From contig NZ_JACJQJ010000075.1 of the NCBI RefSeq assembly GCF_014696615.1, positions 1-41,460 of the forward strand: a stretch of 41,460 nucleotides of DNA, in the 5' to 3' direction. Origin of the DNA: Nostoc linckia FACHB-104 (GTDB lineage: Bacteria; Cyanobacteriota; Cyanobacteriia; Cyanobacteriales; Nostocaceae). Position numbers and translations under genes: made by a program. Shown here one piece after another: positions 1-9,112 of this stretch. Under the pieces are notes generated by a model. It had not been told where the DNA came from. It did not search any database and saw only the letters and a list, made by a program, of their open reading frames with translations. Every line of letters begins with the position of its first letter. Position 1 is the first letter of the stretch.

Positions 1-95
1 CACCGACTTCTATTACGAATACAAGGCTTTCGGAATCAGATTTAACTAATACCTATGTACTAGCAATTGGCGATCGCATTGTGCCAGTTGCGTAA
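1..95 (+). CDS. 3' end of an unidentified gene (partial)
   Basis: The frame starting at base 3 is open from the window edge to a TAA at 93-95 and encodes about 30 residues ending in TNTYVLAIGDRIVPVA. The other two forward frames stop within the first 50 bases. The fragment carries a GCGATCGC-type octamer in frame, as many cyanobacterial genes do. It is too short to name. It could be the tail of a secreted or membrane-fusion protein, but that is only a guess. Bases 96-245 contain a CT-rich low-complexity stretch and a TTGGAAGTCCCT match to the ends of the small elements at 16376 and 31333. Confidence 0.35.
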   Translation, partial: PTSITNTRLSESDLTNTYVLAIGDRIVPVA

Positions 96-245
96 GTCCT
101 GCCAATTTCTGGATTCAACACAACTTTTTGTCTCTCCTGCTCCCCGCCCCCCTGTCTATACAACTTGGAAGTCCCTCACAATGGGTGGAACCGCAGCAAC
201 AATTTTTTGATAGAGTGATGCTTTGTCTAATGCTCTTCATTTTCT

Positions 246-1268
246 ATGTTGTCCCAGGTATCGCTCCCTCAATCGCTGCAAACAGGCTTACCTCTCACTG
301 CTCTTGCACCCATGCAGGATGTGACAAACCTGTGGTTTATGAAAGTAATTGCCCAATACGGCAGCCCTGATTACTTCTTTACCGAGTATTTTCGCGTCAA
401 TGAGACTTCACGGCTAAATCGTAGCATTCTGGCAGCAATCACCGAAAACGATACAGGTCGCCCGGTTTTTGCTCAAATGATTGGCGAAAGCATTCCAGAC
501 TTGGTAAGAACAGCAAAGGAACTTTGCAACTATAATATTGCTGGCGTTGACTTGAATATGGGCTGTCCAGCACCGAGAATCTATCGCAAGCAAGTTGGGG
601 GTGGATTGCTGCTCACGCCAGAAAAAGTGGATCGGATTTTGGGAGAATTACGACAAGCAGTCAGCGATCGCCCTTTAACTGTGAAGATGCGTGTAGGCTT
701 TGAAAATACAGATACTTTTTACAAGATTCTAGATTTGATCAATCGCCACAGCATTGATTTACTGAGTTTACATGGTCGCACGGTCAAAGATATGTACCAC
801 GGGCCAGTCAAATATGATTTGATTGCTGAAGCCGTAAGGTGGGTAAATTGCCCAGTGCTTGCCAACGGTAATATTTACTCAGCGAAAAAAGCCCTAGAAG
901 TACTTTCCCAAACTGGCGCAGCAGGTGTAATGGTGGGACGCTGGGCGATTGGGAATCCTTGGTTGTTTAATCAAATTCGCCAAGCTTTGCAAGGAGAAGC
1001 GATCGCACCCGTACCTTTAGTAGAGGTACGCAACTATATTGAGCGTTTATGGCAAACTCCTGAAGCGCCAAATATACCAGAGCGGGCGCGGGTAGGCTAC
1101 CTAAAAATGTTCCTTAACTACATTGCCTTAAGTGTAGATGCAGAAGGGCATTTCCTACGGTTGATGCGTCAAGCACAAACTGAGGTAGAACTATTTAAAA
1201 TTTGCGATCGCTTTCTCCTAGCTGAAGAAACAAAAACTTTAGCCCTAGAACCCTATCAAGGCGTGTGA
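246..1268 (+). CDS. tRNA-dihydrouridine synthase (Dus family)
   Basis: The 340-residue protein is a flavin-dependent tRNA-dihydrouridine synthase, which reduces specific uridines in the tRNA D-loop or nearby with NADPH and FMN. The TIM-barrel hallmarks are visible in order: LTALAPMQDVTN near residue 17 (FMN-binding first strand), VDLNMGCPAPRI near residue 100 carrying the catalytic cysteine, LTVKMRVG near 143, LSLHGRTV near 173, LANGNI near 204 and GVMVGRWAIGNPWLF near 228 (phosphate-binding loop). The length fits the family. The ATG at 246 is the only start upstream of the first strand; no clear Shine-Dalgarno sequence precedes it. The lack of a Zn or dsRNA-binding extension and the overall pattern resemble DusC/DusA-type enzymes, but the subfamily is not certain. 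It stands alone, with 380 bases before the next gene. Confidence 0.93.
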   Translation: MLSQVSLPQSLQTGLPLTALAPMQDVTNLWFMKVIAQYGSPDYFFTEYFRVNETSRLNRSILAAITENDTGRPVFAQMIGESIPDLVRTAKELCNYNIAGVDLNMGCPAPRIYRKQVGGGLLLTPEKVDRILGELRQAVSDRPLTVKMRVGFENTDTFYKILDLINRHSIDLLSLHGRTVKDMYHGPVKYDLIAEAVRWVNCPVLANGNIYSAKKALEVLSQTGAAGVMVGRWAIGNPWLFNQIRQALQGEAIAPVPLVEVRNYIERLWQTPEAPNIPERARVGYLKMFLNYIALSVDAEGHFLRLMRQAQTEVELFKICDRFLLAEETKTLALEPYQGV

Positions 1269-1505
1269 TATTAATTCAAAATCCCCTGCAGGAATCACAA
1301 AGCGTTACAAAATTCAAAATAAATGCTTCTTTCATTTTTGAGCATGGTTGTCCTGCGGCAAAATTCAAATTATCTTAATAAATTTTCTAGGCTTTCTACG
1401 GGTATATACTGAGAGTTTGCAATTTAATAAATTCGAATCAAAATTGCTGAAACTTATATATATAAAGTATTTAGTGTTCATCGATGACGGAACGTAGCAG
1501 AGCAA

Positions 1506-1544
1506 CTTTACATAAGCATTATGTGAGAGCCTAATTATGTAAAG
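1506..1544. repeat. 10-bp perfect inverted repeat in the 1269-1648 spacer
   Basis: CTTTACATAA at 1506-1515 is the exact inverse of TTATGTAAAG at 1535-1544, with a 19-base loop that itself contains a second ATTATGT half. It lies about 105 bases upstream of the PEP-CTERM gene, so it may be an operator or RNA hairpin in its 5' region. No T-run follows, so it is not a terminator. The rest of the 380-base spacer is AT-rich with the AATTCAAAAT repeats common in such genomes; I see no gene in it. Confidence 0.35.
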
Positions 1545-1648
1545 AACTAGTGACCTTAATCTGTCGTTAAAGTAAGTATTCTCAACTAAATGATAGGATG
1601 CGAAGAATTTTTACATCGTGATAGAAATAGGAAGGTAATTCTAACCTT

Positions 1649-2833
1649 ATGGTACGCGGATCAATAATTATTCCCATAATATTTATTAGCTTAGCTGGGA
1701 AGGCTGAAGCTGCTACTTTCTATATGATAGATAGAGACTCTGGTACTCTATTTACTTCTCATAATAAAGCGATAGTTACACAACTAAAGCCAATTAGTTT
1801 ACGTTATTCATCATCAAATAACCTATCGTTTGATAGCTCCTATGATAATCAGGTTACTGACTACATCATCAACACTAAAAACATTATCAAGGATGCCAGT
1901 ATTTCTGGTAATCCTGTAAGGAGCTTTCCTGTTATAGGTGCAAATATTGTTGCCACATACCACAATAAAACCAGGGTAAGCTTAAGACCAGATTTTATCC
2001 AGATTGTCAGCATAAAAAAGCCACTTAATAGTGCAAAGCCACCATACCTTGAGCCAGTAGCAAATCATCACAAGATCACATTTGATAATAATGAGAAGAA
2101 ACCCTTTGGATTTCAATCAGGTGCAAATTTCTCTTTTCCAGATTTCTCGAAAAGGCTAACTAAGTTTGCAACTCCAAGTATTTCTACTGGAGCTTTTATC
2201 AACCCAAAACGCTCATCTAGTTTTGGTAAAAACAATTTCAATTGGGTATCTAGAAAACCCTCACAGCTTACCTTTATACCTAAAGCGTTTCATCCCAAAC
2301 CTGATAAAGTTTTTTCTCTGGAAAAAATTCATGATTTCAACGGGACTATTGTCACAGGGGCAGAGGTAAACTCTAGACTTGACAACACAATGAAGAATAA
2401 TCAGCAAATAATAGCTGGGTTATCTCTCATCAATACACTGAACACTGCTGATCCTGAAACCAGTACAGACACCGGATCAATTAACTTGAGTAGTTTTACC
2501 TCCAAAGTCACAGTTTTAGAGGAATCATCCACTTCAGCAAATCTCTTTGCAAAGTTTGTTGCAGATACAGTAACACCTTCTACTATCTCAGATGCAAGCA
2601 AATCACTGTTAGCACCATTGGACTTGCCTAAAATATCAACAATAGGGATTCAAATACTAGGCTTTAGTCACTCATCTCAGTTTGGTTTCATGAAAAGTGA
2701 TTACTTCTCAGAGAGTAATCAAATAAAATCAGTACCAGAACCAACTTCAACATTACCTAGTCTCATAGGGCTACTTTTGGCTTGCTATTCAAGCTTGAAA
2801 AAGAGGGGAATAAATACACTACAAGTAAAATAA
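1649..2833 (+). CDS. PEP-CTERM sorting domain-containing exported protein
   Basis: The 394-residue protein begins with a hydrophobic signal-like stretch (VRGSIIIPIIFISLAG) with AEAATF as a plausible signal peptidase site. It ends with the three-part PEP-CTERM signal: VPEPTST near residue 361, a hydrophobic segment (LPSLIGLLLACYSS) and a basic end (LKKRG). In the known system, PEP-CTERM proteins are cut and anchored or released by an exosortase, often in strains that make exopolysaccharide. The middle is rich in Ser, Thr, Asn and Lys, has no Cys of note, and matches no family I recognise, so the role is unknown. The ATG at 1649 follows GGAAGG at a rather long distance. A rho-independent terminator follows directly. 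No exosortase is visible in this window. Confidence 0.75.
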   Translation: MVRGSIIIPIIFISLAGKAEAATFYMIDRDSGTLFTSHNKAIVTQLKPISLRYSSSNNLSFDSSYDNQVTDYIINTKNIIKDASISGNPVRSFPVIGANIVATYHNKTRVSLRPDFIQIVSIKKPLNSAKPPYLEPVANHHKITFDNNEKKPFGFQSGANFSFPDFSKRLTKFATPSISTGAFINPKRSSSFGKNNFNWVSRKPSQLTFIPKAFHPKPDKVFSLEKIHDFNGTIVTGAEVNSRLDNTMKNNQQIIAGLSLINTLNTADPETSTDTGSINLSSFTSKVTVLEESSTSANLFAKFVADTVTPSTISDASKSLLAPLDLPKISTIGIQILGFSHSSQFGFMKSDYFSESNQIKSVPEPTSTLPSLIGLLLACYSSLKKRGINTLQVK

Positions 2834-2859
2834 ATCTCCCTCAAATATAAGTCGGCATT

Positions 2860-2890
2860 AAACTCCATCCTCTTATGGGTGGAGTTTTTT
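2860..2890 (+). terminator. Rho-independent terminator after the PEP-CTERM gene
   Basis: AAACTCCA (2860-2867) pairs with TGGAGTTT (2880-2887), extended by CC/GG pairs near the loop, and is followed by a run of T residues. It starts 26 bases past the stop codon at 2833. Confidence 0.8.
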
Positions 2891-2893
2891 TTA

Positions 2894-3037
2894 AATGGCG
2901 GAATCTGGGATGTAGCAAAAGCCAAACAAGTATACAGCATTCCAGATGATTATGAGCCTATCTTGGCGATCCGCAAACTCTCTCAGAAAGGTTACAACAA
3001 CGAGAATTGGCGCTACGCAGCCGCAAATCTCTGGTAG
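2894..3037 (+). pseudogene. Possible gene remnant, nitroreductase-like C-terminal fragment
   Basis: A 47-codon open stretch with no good start encodes IWDVAKAKQVYSIPDDYEPI and continues with LAIRKLS to a TAG at 3035. The pattern of Ile-Pro-Asp-Asp-Tyr-x-Pro-hydrophobic resembles the region before the C-terminal strand of nitroreductase-family proteins. Without an N-terminal part or start it looks like a decayed fragment. The remaining spacer to 3293 has no gene; an imperfect hairpin (CGACTTC / GAAGTTG) lies near 3209-3226 before the efflux operon. Confidence 0.3.
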
Positions 3038-3293
3038 TTGGAATCAAGTGTTACCAGTAATCACCAGCCAAGATTGAAGGCTTTTGCAGCTATCCAGAGT
3101 TGAGGTGAATATTTTCCTACTCAGGTTGGAGGATTAATTATTTAGATCAGCTAATAATTGATTGTTCCGCTTTAGTGGTCATTAATATTGTTGAGCTGCA
3201 AGATACCCGACTTCCTTCAAGAAGTTGAGTATATAAACCCTTACCAATTTACATCTAAATTAATTTTGCCTGGGCAGTATAAAGGTTGCACTA

Positions 3294-4607
3294 ATGGAAA
3301 CTCCTAATCCTAAAATTAATAATTCTGCTTTCAGAAAGCTTTCAGGACAACAAGGGCTGTTGGTAGGGTTGGGGCTGGGTATAGTCTTAGCTATTGGCGG
3401 GATCACTGTGTTTTCTCGTTTTGGTAATCAGCCCTCAGCTGCTCCCACTAAAACTGCTCCCGCCGCCAATGCTAAAAATGCCGCATTGCCGGTGAAGGTT
3501 CAGCAAGTTGCCACTAGTACGACTGAAGAAAGTACCAATTTTGTAGGAGCGTTAGAAGCACAGCAAAAAGTCACGCTACAACCGCAAATTCAGGGGCAAA
3601 TTGAAAATATTCTCGTGTCTAGCGGGCAACGGGTGCAGAAGGGAACGCCCATCGCATCATTGAGTTTAGATCAGACTCAGGCAAATGTTGCTAGTTCTAT
3701 CGCCGCCGCTAATGCTGCCCGAGCGGGGTTAAACACGGCGCAAGCACAACTACAACAAGCCCAGGCACAGCGTACTAAGGTAGCCGCAAATCTTCAGCTC
3801 CAGCAAACGCAATTGAAGCGTACCCAACAATTAGTGGCTGAGGGAGCATTGGCAACACAGCAGTTAGATATTGCCAGGAATAATGTCCAAGCGGCGATCG
3901 CGGATTTACAAGCCGCAGATAAAGAAGTTGCAGCCGCTAATGCTGGTATTAGGCAAACCCAGGCTAATATCCGCCAAGCCCAAGCAGGTACAGCGGCGGC
4001 GCAAGTGAATGTCAATCTCAAACGAGTAGTATCACCGATTAATGGCATAGTTGGTGAATTTCCTGTGAAAATCGGAGATTATCTCAGCACTGGGCAAACA
4101 ATCACCACCATTATCCAAAATGATGCCCTGGATTTAAATCTTTCTGTACCTTCCAATCGCTTGAAGCAACTGCGAGTGGGTTTGTCGGTGCAGTTAGTCG
4201 ATCCGACGACGCAGCAAGTCATCGGCACGGGGGCAATCAACTATATTTCTCCCACAGTCAGTTCTAATCAGCAATCGATTTTGAGCAAGGCACGCTTTAA
4301 CAATTCCCAAGGACGATTGCGTGATGGGCAATATGTACAAGCGCGGATTATTTGGAATCGCCAACCAGGAATATTAATTCCCACCGTCGCCATTTCTCGG
4401 ATTGGCGGACAAAGTTTTGTGTTTGTCACAGAAAACACAACCGTAAATGGTAAGCCGCAGCAAATTGTGCATCAGCGTTTAGTACGCCTCGGTGATATTC
4501 AAGGAACGAATTATCAAGTTCTTGAAGGACTCAAACCCGGCGAAACCATTGTTACATCTGGCATTCTCAAACTGAGAGAAGGCACACCCATTCAACCCCA
4601 ATCCTAA
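3294..4607 (+). CDS. RND efflux periplasmic adaptor (membrane fusion protein)
   Basis: The 437-residue protein is the HlyD/AcrA-type adaptor that links an RND permease to an outer membrane channel. A single membrane anchor (LLVGLGLGIVLAIGGITVF) lies at about residues 23-41, then an Ala/Pro-rich linker. The first lipoyl half-motif (VTLQPQIQGQIENILVSSGQ) lies near residue 92. A long alpha-hairpin very rich in Ala and Gln fills about residues 128-245. The second lipoyl half (IVGEFPVKIGDYLSTGQ) follows near 255. Beta-barrel and membrane-proximal domains reach the end (LKPGETIVTSGILKLREG). No lipobox Cys is present. It lies 17 bases before the permease start, so the two form one operon. The substrate cannot be told from sequence. 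Confidence 0.92.
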   Translation: METPNPKINNSAFRKLSGQQGLLVGLGLGIVLAIGGITVFSRFGNQPSAAPTKTAPAANAKNAALPVKVQQVATSTTEESTNFVGALEAQQKVTLQPQIQGQIENILVSSGQRVQKGTPIASLSLDQTQANVASSIAAANAARAGLNTAQAQLQQAQAQRTKVAANLQLQQTQLKRTQQLVAEGALATQQLDIARNNVQAAIADLQAADKEVAAANAGIRQTQANIRQAQAGTAAAQVNVNLKRVVSPINGIVGEFPVKIGDYLSTGQTITTIIQNDALDLNLSVPSNRLKQLRVGLSVQLVDPTTQQVIGTGAINYISPTVSSNQQSILSKARFNNSQGRLRDGQYVQARIIWNRQPGILIPTVAISRIGGQSFVFVTENTTVNGKPQQIVHQRLVRLGDIQGTNYQVLEGLKPGETIVTSGILKLREGTPIQPQS

Positions 4608-4624
4608 ATCCAGGAGACTTGAGC

Positions 4625-7600
4625 GTGTCGATCGCGAACAACTTTATTAAACGCCCGGTATTAACTACTGTTTGTACTTTAGTGATTCTGATTGTGGGGT
4701 GCGTGTGTATTCCGCTACTACCACTCAACTATTTGCCAGATATTGCTCCAATTCGTGTTCAGGTGTCAGCTAACTATACTGGGGCAGATGTTGCCACGGT
4801 TGAAAGTGCTGTGACCACAACCTTAGAACGGCAAATTAATGGTGTCGAGGGTATGCAATACATGACCTCGAACAGTTCCGCTGGCAGTAGCCAAATTTCA
4901 GTATATTTCGGGGCACAAACAGATAAAAATATTGACCAGGTAAACGTACAAAATCGCATCGCCCGGGCAACACCCCGCTTACCAACCAGCGTGCAACAGT
5001 TGGGTGTGACAGCACAAACGGCTTCTACGAGTATTTTGTTGGTGTATACCTTCTATGCCGAAAATAACGAGTACGATCCGCTATTTATCAGTAACTATAT
5101 TGACCTAAATTTACGCGATCAACTGCTGCGAACGCCAGGGGTGGGCGATTTGACGATTTTTGGTGAAAAGCGCTATGCCATGCGGTTATGGCTCGACCCC
5201 AATGCCTTGGCGAGTCGGCAATTAACCGTGGCAGATGTAGCCACAGCATTGCGATCGCAAAATATTCTCGCTGGGGCTGGAACTATAGGACAAGCACCCA
5301 TACCCCCAGGACAAAGCTATGAAATTCCCCTGCGGGTGAATGGCCAGTTCCAAAATGCATCGGAGTTTGAGAACCTGGTAATTAAAGCTGGGAGTAATGG
5401 AGATTTAATTAAACTCAGAGATGTCGGACGGGCGGAACTCGGCTCGGAGACTTACGCCAGTAATGCCAGAAATAATGGCAAACCTGCGATTGGGCTGGCA
5501 ATTTATCAATCGCCAGGAAGTAATGCGCTAGATGTGGCGAAAAACATTGAAGCGCAGATGGAGGAGCTGAGTAAAGAGTTTCCACCAGGATTAAAAACCA
5601 AAGTAGTTTACGATACCGTGGGGTTTGTGCAAGCTTCCCTAGAAGAAGTAGTGAAAACTCTGGCGGAAGCGATCGCCTTGGTTGTCTTGGTGATTTTTCT
5701 GTTTCTCCAAGACTGGCGCGCCACAATTATTCCCCTGGTGGCAATTCCGGTTTCCCTAGTTGGCGCATTAGCATTTGCTTACATATTCAGATTTTCACTC
5801 AACAATTTAACTTTATTTGGCTTAATCTTAGCCACAGGGTTAGTAGTGGATGACGCGATCATCGTTGTCGAAGCGATCGCTCGCAAAATTGAACAGGGAG
5901 TCAGACCCCTGCAAGCTTCCTTTGAAGCAATGGAAGAACTGACGGGGGCGGTAGTTGCAACATCCTTGGTATTGATGGCGGTGTTTATTCCGGTGGCATT
6001 TTTCCCAGGTTCCACCGGAAAAATGTATCAGCAGTTCGCCTTAGTCATTGCATTTTCTATTGTTATTTCAACCTTTAACGCCCTTACCTTCAGTCCTAGT
6101 ATGGCGGCGATTTTGCTGCGTCCGCCGCAACCCAAACGCGGGCCACTGGGCTGGTTTTTTACCAAATTTAATCAGGTTGTGGCCTGGATTATTGAAAAGT
6201 TTTTGGAGATCGTCCGTTTTTTAATTCGCCTGCGTTATGCTGTTGTGGCATTGTTTGTTGTGGGATTATTCGGGACTTATTTTATGTTCACCCAGGTGCC
6301 CACAGGATTTGTACCCAACGAAGACCAGGGTATTGTCTTAGGCATTATTCAAGGCCCCGATGGAGTTGCCCTCAATTATACAGATGAAGTAATTACCCAA
6401 CTTGAACAAATTCTGCAAAAAGAACCAGAAATTGATAACGTTTTTGCGACTTCCGGATTTGGTTTTGCGGGTAGCGGCTCAAATCGCGGTGTCTTCTTTG
6501 CCAAGCTGAAACCTTGGGAGGAACGCACCAACCCAGACCAAAGCGCCTCAGCAATTTTAAAGCGAATTAATGGCGCATTTCAAACCATACCAGAAGCGAT
6601 TATTACCGCAGTCAATCCGCCGCCAATTCAAGGTTTTAGTACCTTGGGGGGATTTGAGTTACAACTAGAAGACCGCACCAACGGTAGATTGACAATTGAT
6701 GACTTCTTCGCCAACGCCCAAGCAGTGATTGCTCAAGCAAATCAACAACCATCTCTGGCTGGTGGTGTGTTTACGCAGTTTACCGCCAGTACACCCCAGT
6801 TTCAAATCGACTTCGATCGCAATCGCCTAGAAGCACTCAATGTCGATTTTCAGCAAGCTGTCAACACCTTGGGCGCAGCCATTGGCTCGCAATATGTCAA
6901 TGATTTTACCTTGGGACAGCAGAGCTATCGCGTTTATGTACAAGCCGAAGGGAATTACAGGCGATCGCCAGATGATATTAATCAACTTTATGTGCGATCG
7001 GCAAACAATCAAATGGTGCGCTTGAGTGAAGTAGCGAAACTGACACCCATTACAGGGCCATCTGTCATCTCTCATTACAACGGCTTCCGCGCCATTAGTA
7101 TCCAAGGTAGAGAAGCACAGGGTTACAGTAGCGGACAAGCAATCCAAGCCATGCAGCAAACAGTAACCGCCACTGCATTACCAGGCGTGGGTAGTGATTG
7201 GACAGGAACCGCCCGCGAAGAATTATCCGCAGGTAACTTGGGGATTCTAATTTTTGGCTTCGGGATTATTATGGTGTTCCTCACCCTAGCTGCTCAGTAT
7301 GAAAGTTATGTTGACCCCGTCATTATTCTGTTAACCGTACCATTAGCATTGTTCGGTGCGTTGAGTGCGCTATCGTTGCGCGGTTTGGTTAACGATGTTT
7401 ACGCCAACGTCGCCTTAGTAATGTTGATTGGACTCGCCTCCAAAAACGCGATTTTGATTGTCGAGTTTGCTAACCAAGCCTTTGAGCAAGGAATGACAAT
7501 TACCCAAGCAGCCTTAACAGCCGCCCAAGAGCGATTTCGACCAATTGTCATGACATCCAGTGCCTCATTGCTGGGATTCTTCCCCCTCGTCATCGCCTCC

Positions 7601-7852
7601 GGTGCAGGTTCCGCCTCCCGTTGGTCGTTAGGAACGGCATTATTTGGGGGATTACTGGTAGCAACAGTTTTAAGTTTGCTGATTGTGCCAGTTTTGTATG
7701 TCATCATCAAGAATTTGGAAGAACGCTTCTTAAAGCGCAAACCTAGTCATCAAAACAAATCGCCTAACTCAGATAGACAAGAGGAAGAACAAGTAGTTGC
7801 TGGGGTGGGAAGCCACGGTGGTGATGAGCGCGGTTCTGGTGATTCCAGGTAA
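4625..7852 (+). CDS. RND (HAE1/AcrB-type) efflux permease
   Basis: This protein of about 1075 residues is a full-length proton-driven RND multidrug-type transporter. The first membrane segment follows NNFIKRPVLTTVCTLVIL. The proton relay Asp pair is seen in LATGLVVDDAIIVVEAIARK near residue 405, and the second-half counterpart is LIGLASKNAILIVEFANQAFEQ near residue 943. I place the start at the GTG at 4625, because GGAG at 4613-4616 is eight bases from it but only two from the upstream TTG; it also gives the usual MSIANNFIKRPV beginning. The last 35 residues are a charged Glu/Gly/Ser tail without similarity to the family. The upstream adaptor shares the operon. No outer membrane TolC-type gene is present here. 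Confidence 0.95.
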   Translation: MSIANNFIKRPVLTTVCTLVILIVGCVCIPLLPLNYLPDIAPIRVQVSANYTGADVATVESAVTTTLERQINGVEGMQYMTSNSSAGSSQISVYFGAQTDKNIDQVNVQNRIARATPRLPTSVQQLGVTAQTASTSILLVYTFYAENNEYDPLFISNYIDLNLRDQLLRTPGVGDLTIFGEKRYAMRLWLDPNALASRQLTVADVATALRSQNILAGAGTIGQAPIPPGQSYEIPLRVNGQFQNASEFENLVIKAGSNGDLIKLRDVGRAELGSETYASNARNNGKPAIGLAIYQSPGSNALDVAKNIEAQMEELSKEFPPGLKTKVVYDTVGFVQASLEEVVKTLAEAIALVVLVIFLFLQDWRATIIPLVAIPVSLVGALAFAYIFRFSLNNLTLFGLILATGLVVDDAIIVVEAIARKIEQGVRPLQASFEAMEELTGAVVATSLVLMAVFIPVAFFPGSTGKMYQQFALVIAFSIVISTFNALTFSPSMAAILLRPPQPKRGPLGWFFTKFNQVVAWIIEKFLEIVRFLIRLRYAVVALFVVGLFGTYFMFTQVPTGFVPNEDQGIVLGIIQGPDGVALNYTDEVITQLEQILQKEPEIDNVFATSGFGFAGSGSNRGVFFAKLKPWEERTNPDQSASAILKRINGAFQTIPEAIITAVNPPPIQGFSTLGGFELQLEDRTNGRLTIDDFFANAQAVIAQANQQPSLAGGVFTQFTASTPQFQIDFDRNRLEALNVDFQQAVNTLGAAIGSQYVNDFTLGQQSYRVYVQAEGNYRRSPDDINQLYVRSANNQMVRLSEVAKLTPITGPSVISHYNGFRAISIQGREAQGYSSGQAIQAMQQTVTATALPGVGSDWTGTAREELSAGNLGILIFGFGIIMVFLTLAAQYESYVDPVIILLTVPLALFGALSALSLRGLVNDVYANVALVMLIGLASKNAILIVEFANQAFEQGMTITQAALTAAQERFRPIVMTSSASLLGFFPLVIASGAGSASRWSLGTALFGGLLVATVLSLLIVPVLYVIIKNLEERFLKRKPSHQNKSPNSDRQEEEQVVAGVGSHGGDERGSGDSR

Positions 7853-8464
7853 ATTTGAGCAGAGGGAGCAGAGGAAGCAGGGGAGAGGAGGGAGAAAATT
7901 CTGAGTTGTTGTTCGTTCTCAAAAGATGTTTTGCGATCGCTATTTTGACTGGTGATATTGAAATACAGTTCAGTGAAGAAAATCAATTGATAACACAACC
8001 AGAAAACTAGTTACTCAACAAAAAAACAGAACAATGATTTTGGAGGGGGTTTGGGGGAGAATCCCCCAATTGATCTGGCTTTTTTAATAAGTGGCAAATC
8101 AATCGCTAATGAGCTTAACCCAAGCGTATTGCGTAATATTGGAATCCTAGTCAAGAGCGATCGCAAATTTCTATTATGCAGACTGTGTAGTCCTCACCTT
8201 GTTAAACAATACAAAAAACTGTAGCCGCGCTACTTAACACACCTATCTCTAAACGCATATCAGCTGATTAAAAAATTTTAAAGATTCCGATCCGACTTAG
8301 AAATACACTGAGACAATAAAAGTGTACCCTGATAATTTAATATCAAGTCCGGTTAATTAATCATGATATGGGCATCTCTGTTTCCCCTTGCTCCCTGCAG
8401 CCTTCATGATGAGTCTTTAACCAAACAAGATATAACAGGGGTGTTGAGTATCGGAGCAAAGCAA
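7853..8464. other. Intergenic region with low-complexity repeats and a G/C hairpin
   Basis: No convincing gene is visible. A purine-rich stretch (GCAGAGGGAGCAGAGGAAGC type) lies at about 7858-7894. A hairpin of TTGGGGG (8051-8057) and CCCCCAA (8063-8069), followed within 12 bases by a run of T, may end the efflux operon transcript or be one of the repeats scattered in such genomes. The stretch before 8465 can be read as an open frame from 8363, but the ribosome site favours the later start. Confidence 0.4.
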
Positions 8465-8740
8465 ATGAACGCTAAACTGATCGCTTTCTCTGGAATTGTG
8501 ACTGCATTATTAGGCGCTGGAATAGGTTTTATTATTGCCTATTTACTTCCTTCCCCCTATACAAGCCCAATGTATAAGGATTTGGCGGCAAAATACGCCA
8601 TTATCGGTGGCGTGGCTGGTTTGCTGATTGGCTCCAGTCAAGAAATGGTTCGCGAACTGAAGCAAGAACGAGATGCAGAAGAAGAATTACTACGAGATTT
8701 AGATAAAGCTATTCGCACTAGTGCGAACAAACAAAAGTAA
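8465..8740 (+). CDS. Small two-helix membrane protein of unknown function
   Basis: The 91-residue protein starts MNAKLIAFSG and has two hydrophobic stretches: about residues 4-26 (GIVTALLGAGIGFIIAYLL) and about 43-56 (YAIIGGVAGLLIGS). A charged coiled tail rich in Glu, Arg and Lys (MVRELKQERDAEEELL) follows. The ATG at 8465 is chosen because GGAG lies eight bases upstream. A longer frame from 8363 adds 34 residues of unlikely composition. I do not recognise the family well enough to name it; similar small proteins are common and uncharacterised in cyanobacteria. It is transcribed alone, with a hairpin after it. Confidence 0.7.
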   Translation: MNAKLIAFSGIVTALLGAGIGFIIAYLLPSPYTSPMYKDLAAKYAIIGGVAGLLIGSSQEMVRELKQERDAEEELLRDLDKAIRTSANKQK

Positions 8741-8769
8741 GGACTCATAGCAATTCAAAATTCAAAATA

Positions 8770-8790
8770 GCCTTTGGGAACGCCAAAGGC
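8770..8790. repeat. Hairpin after the small membrane protein gene
   Basis: GCCTTTGG (8770-8777) and CCAAAGGC (8783-8790) form a perfect 8-bp stem with a 5-base loop, flanked on both sides by AATTCAAAAT repeats. There is no T-run. It may be a repeat element or stabilise the 3' end of the mRNA. Confidence 0.45.
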
Positions 8791-8882
8791 GAACAAAATT
8801 CAAAATTAAAAAACTTCTACAAAATCTAAGTTTTGGAGTTTTAATCTGTTGTCAAATTCCAATTTTTGACCCTTGATTACAG

Positions 8883-8898
8883 ACGCGATTAATCGCGT
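8883..8898. repeat. 16-bp perfect palindrome ACGCGATTAATCGCGT
   Basis: The palindrome lies 34 bases beyond the stop of the 59-residue - strand gene. It could be a short hairpin terminator for that gene or a protein-binding site. No strong T-run follows on either strand. Confidence 0.4.
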
Positions 8899-8932
8899 TT
8901 ATCCAACTATTAACCCGCTTAAAATTACTACT

Positions 8933-9112
8933 TTAAAACACTAAAACTCGATAGAAAATCACTGGTAACCCAGCAATTACAGCAGCAATACCTGTCCACA
9001 AAGAAAAACGCTCAATATCAAATTCATCCAAAGCTACACTCATTTCATTAAATATCAATATCAGAACTGTTAGTATCAGAAAAAAGAAGCCAAAGTGTTG
9101 TAAATCAATCAT
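8933..9112 (-). CDS. 59-residue hydrophobic membrane protein
   Basis: A short - strand gene starts at the ATG at 9112-9110 and stops at TAA 8935-8933. The ATG is preceded by AAGGAT at a normal ribosome-site distance. The product begins MIDLQHFGFFFLILTVLILI, a hydrophobic helix at about residues 7-21. An acidic connector (LDEFDIERFSLW) follows, then a second helix (TGIAAVIAGLPVIFY) near 40-54. Two helices, a good ribosome site and a clean stop support a real gene, although it is too short to assign by similarity. It is isolated and points away from the long spacer to its right. Confidence 0.55.
   Translation of the reverse strand: MIDLQHFGFFFLILTVLILIFNEMSVALDEFDIERFSLWTGIAAVIAGLPVIFYRVLVF

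Noticed and set aside
7399-7740. 113-codon - strand frame inside the RND permease gene
   Set aside because: It is fully inside a clear gene and results from codon bias of the opposite strand.
3294-7852. First RND pump as part of the RiPP or hopanoid export route
   Set aside because: It lies over 9 kb from either locus, in its own operon, with no shared signal.
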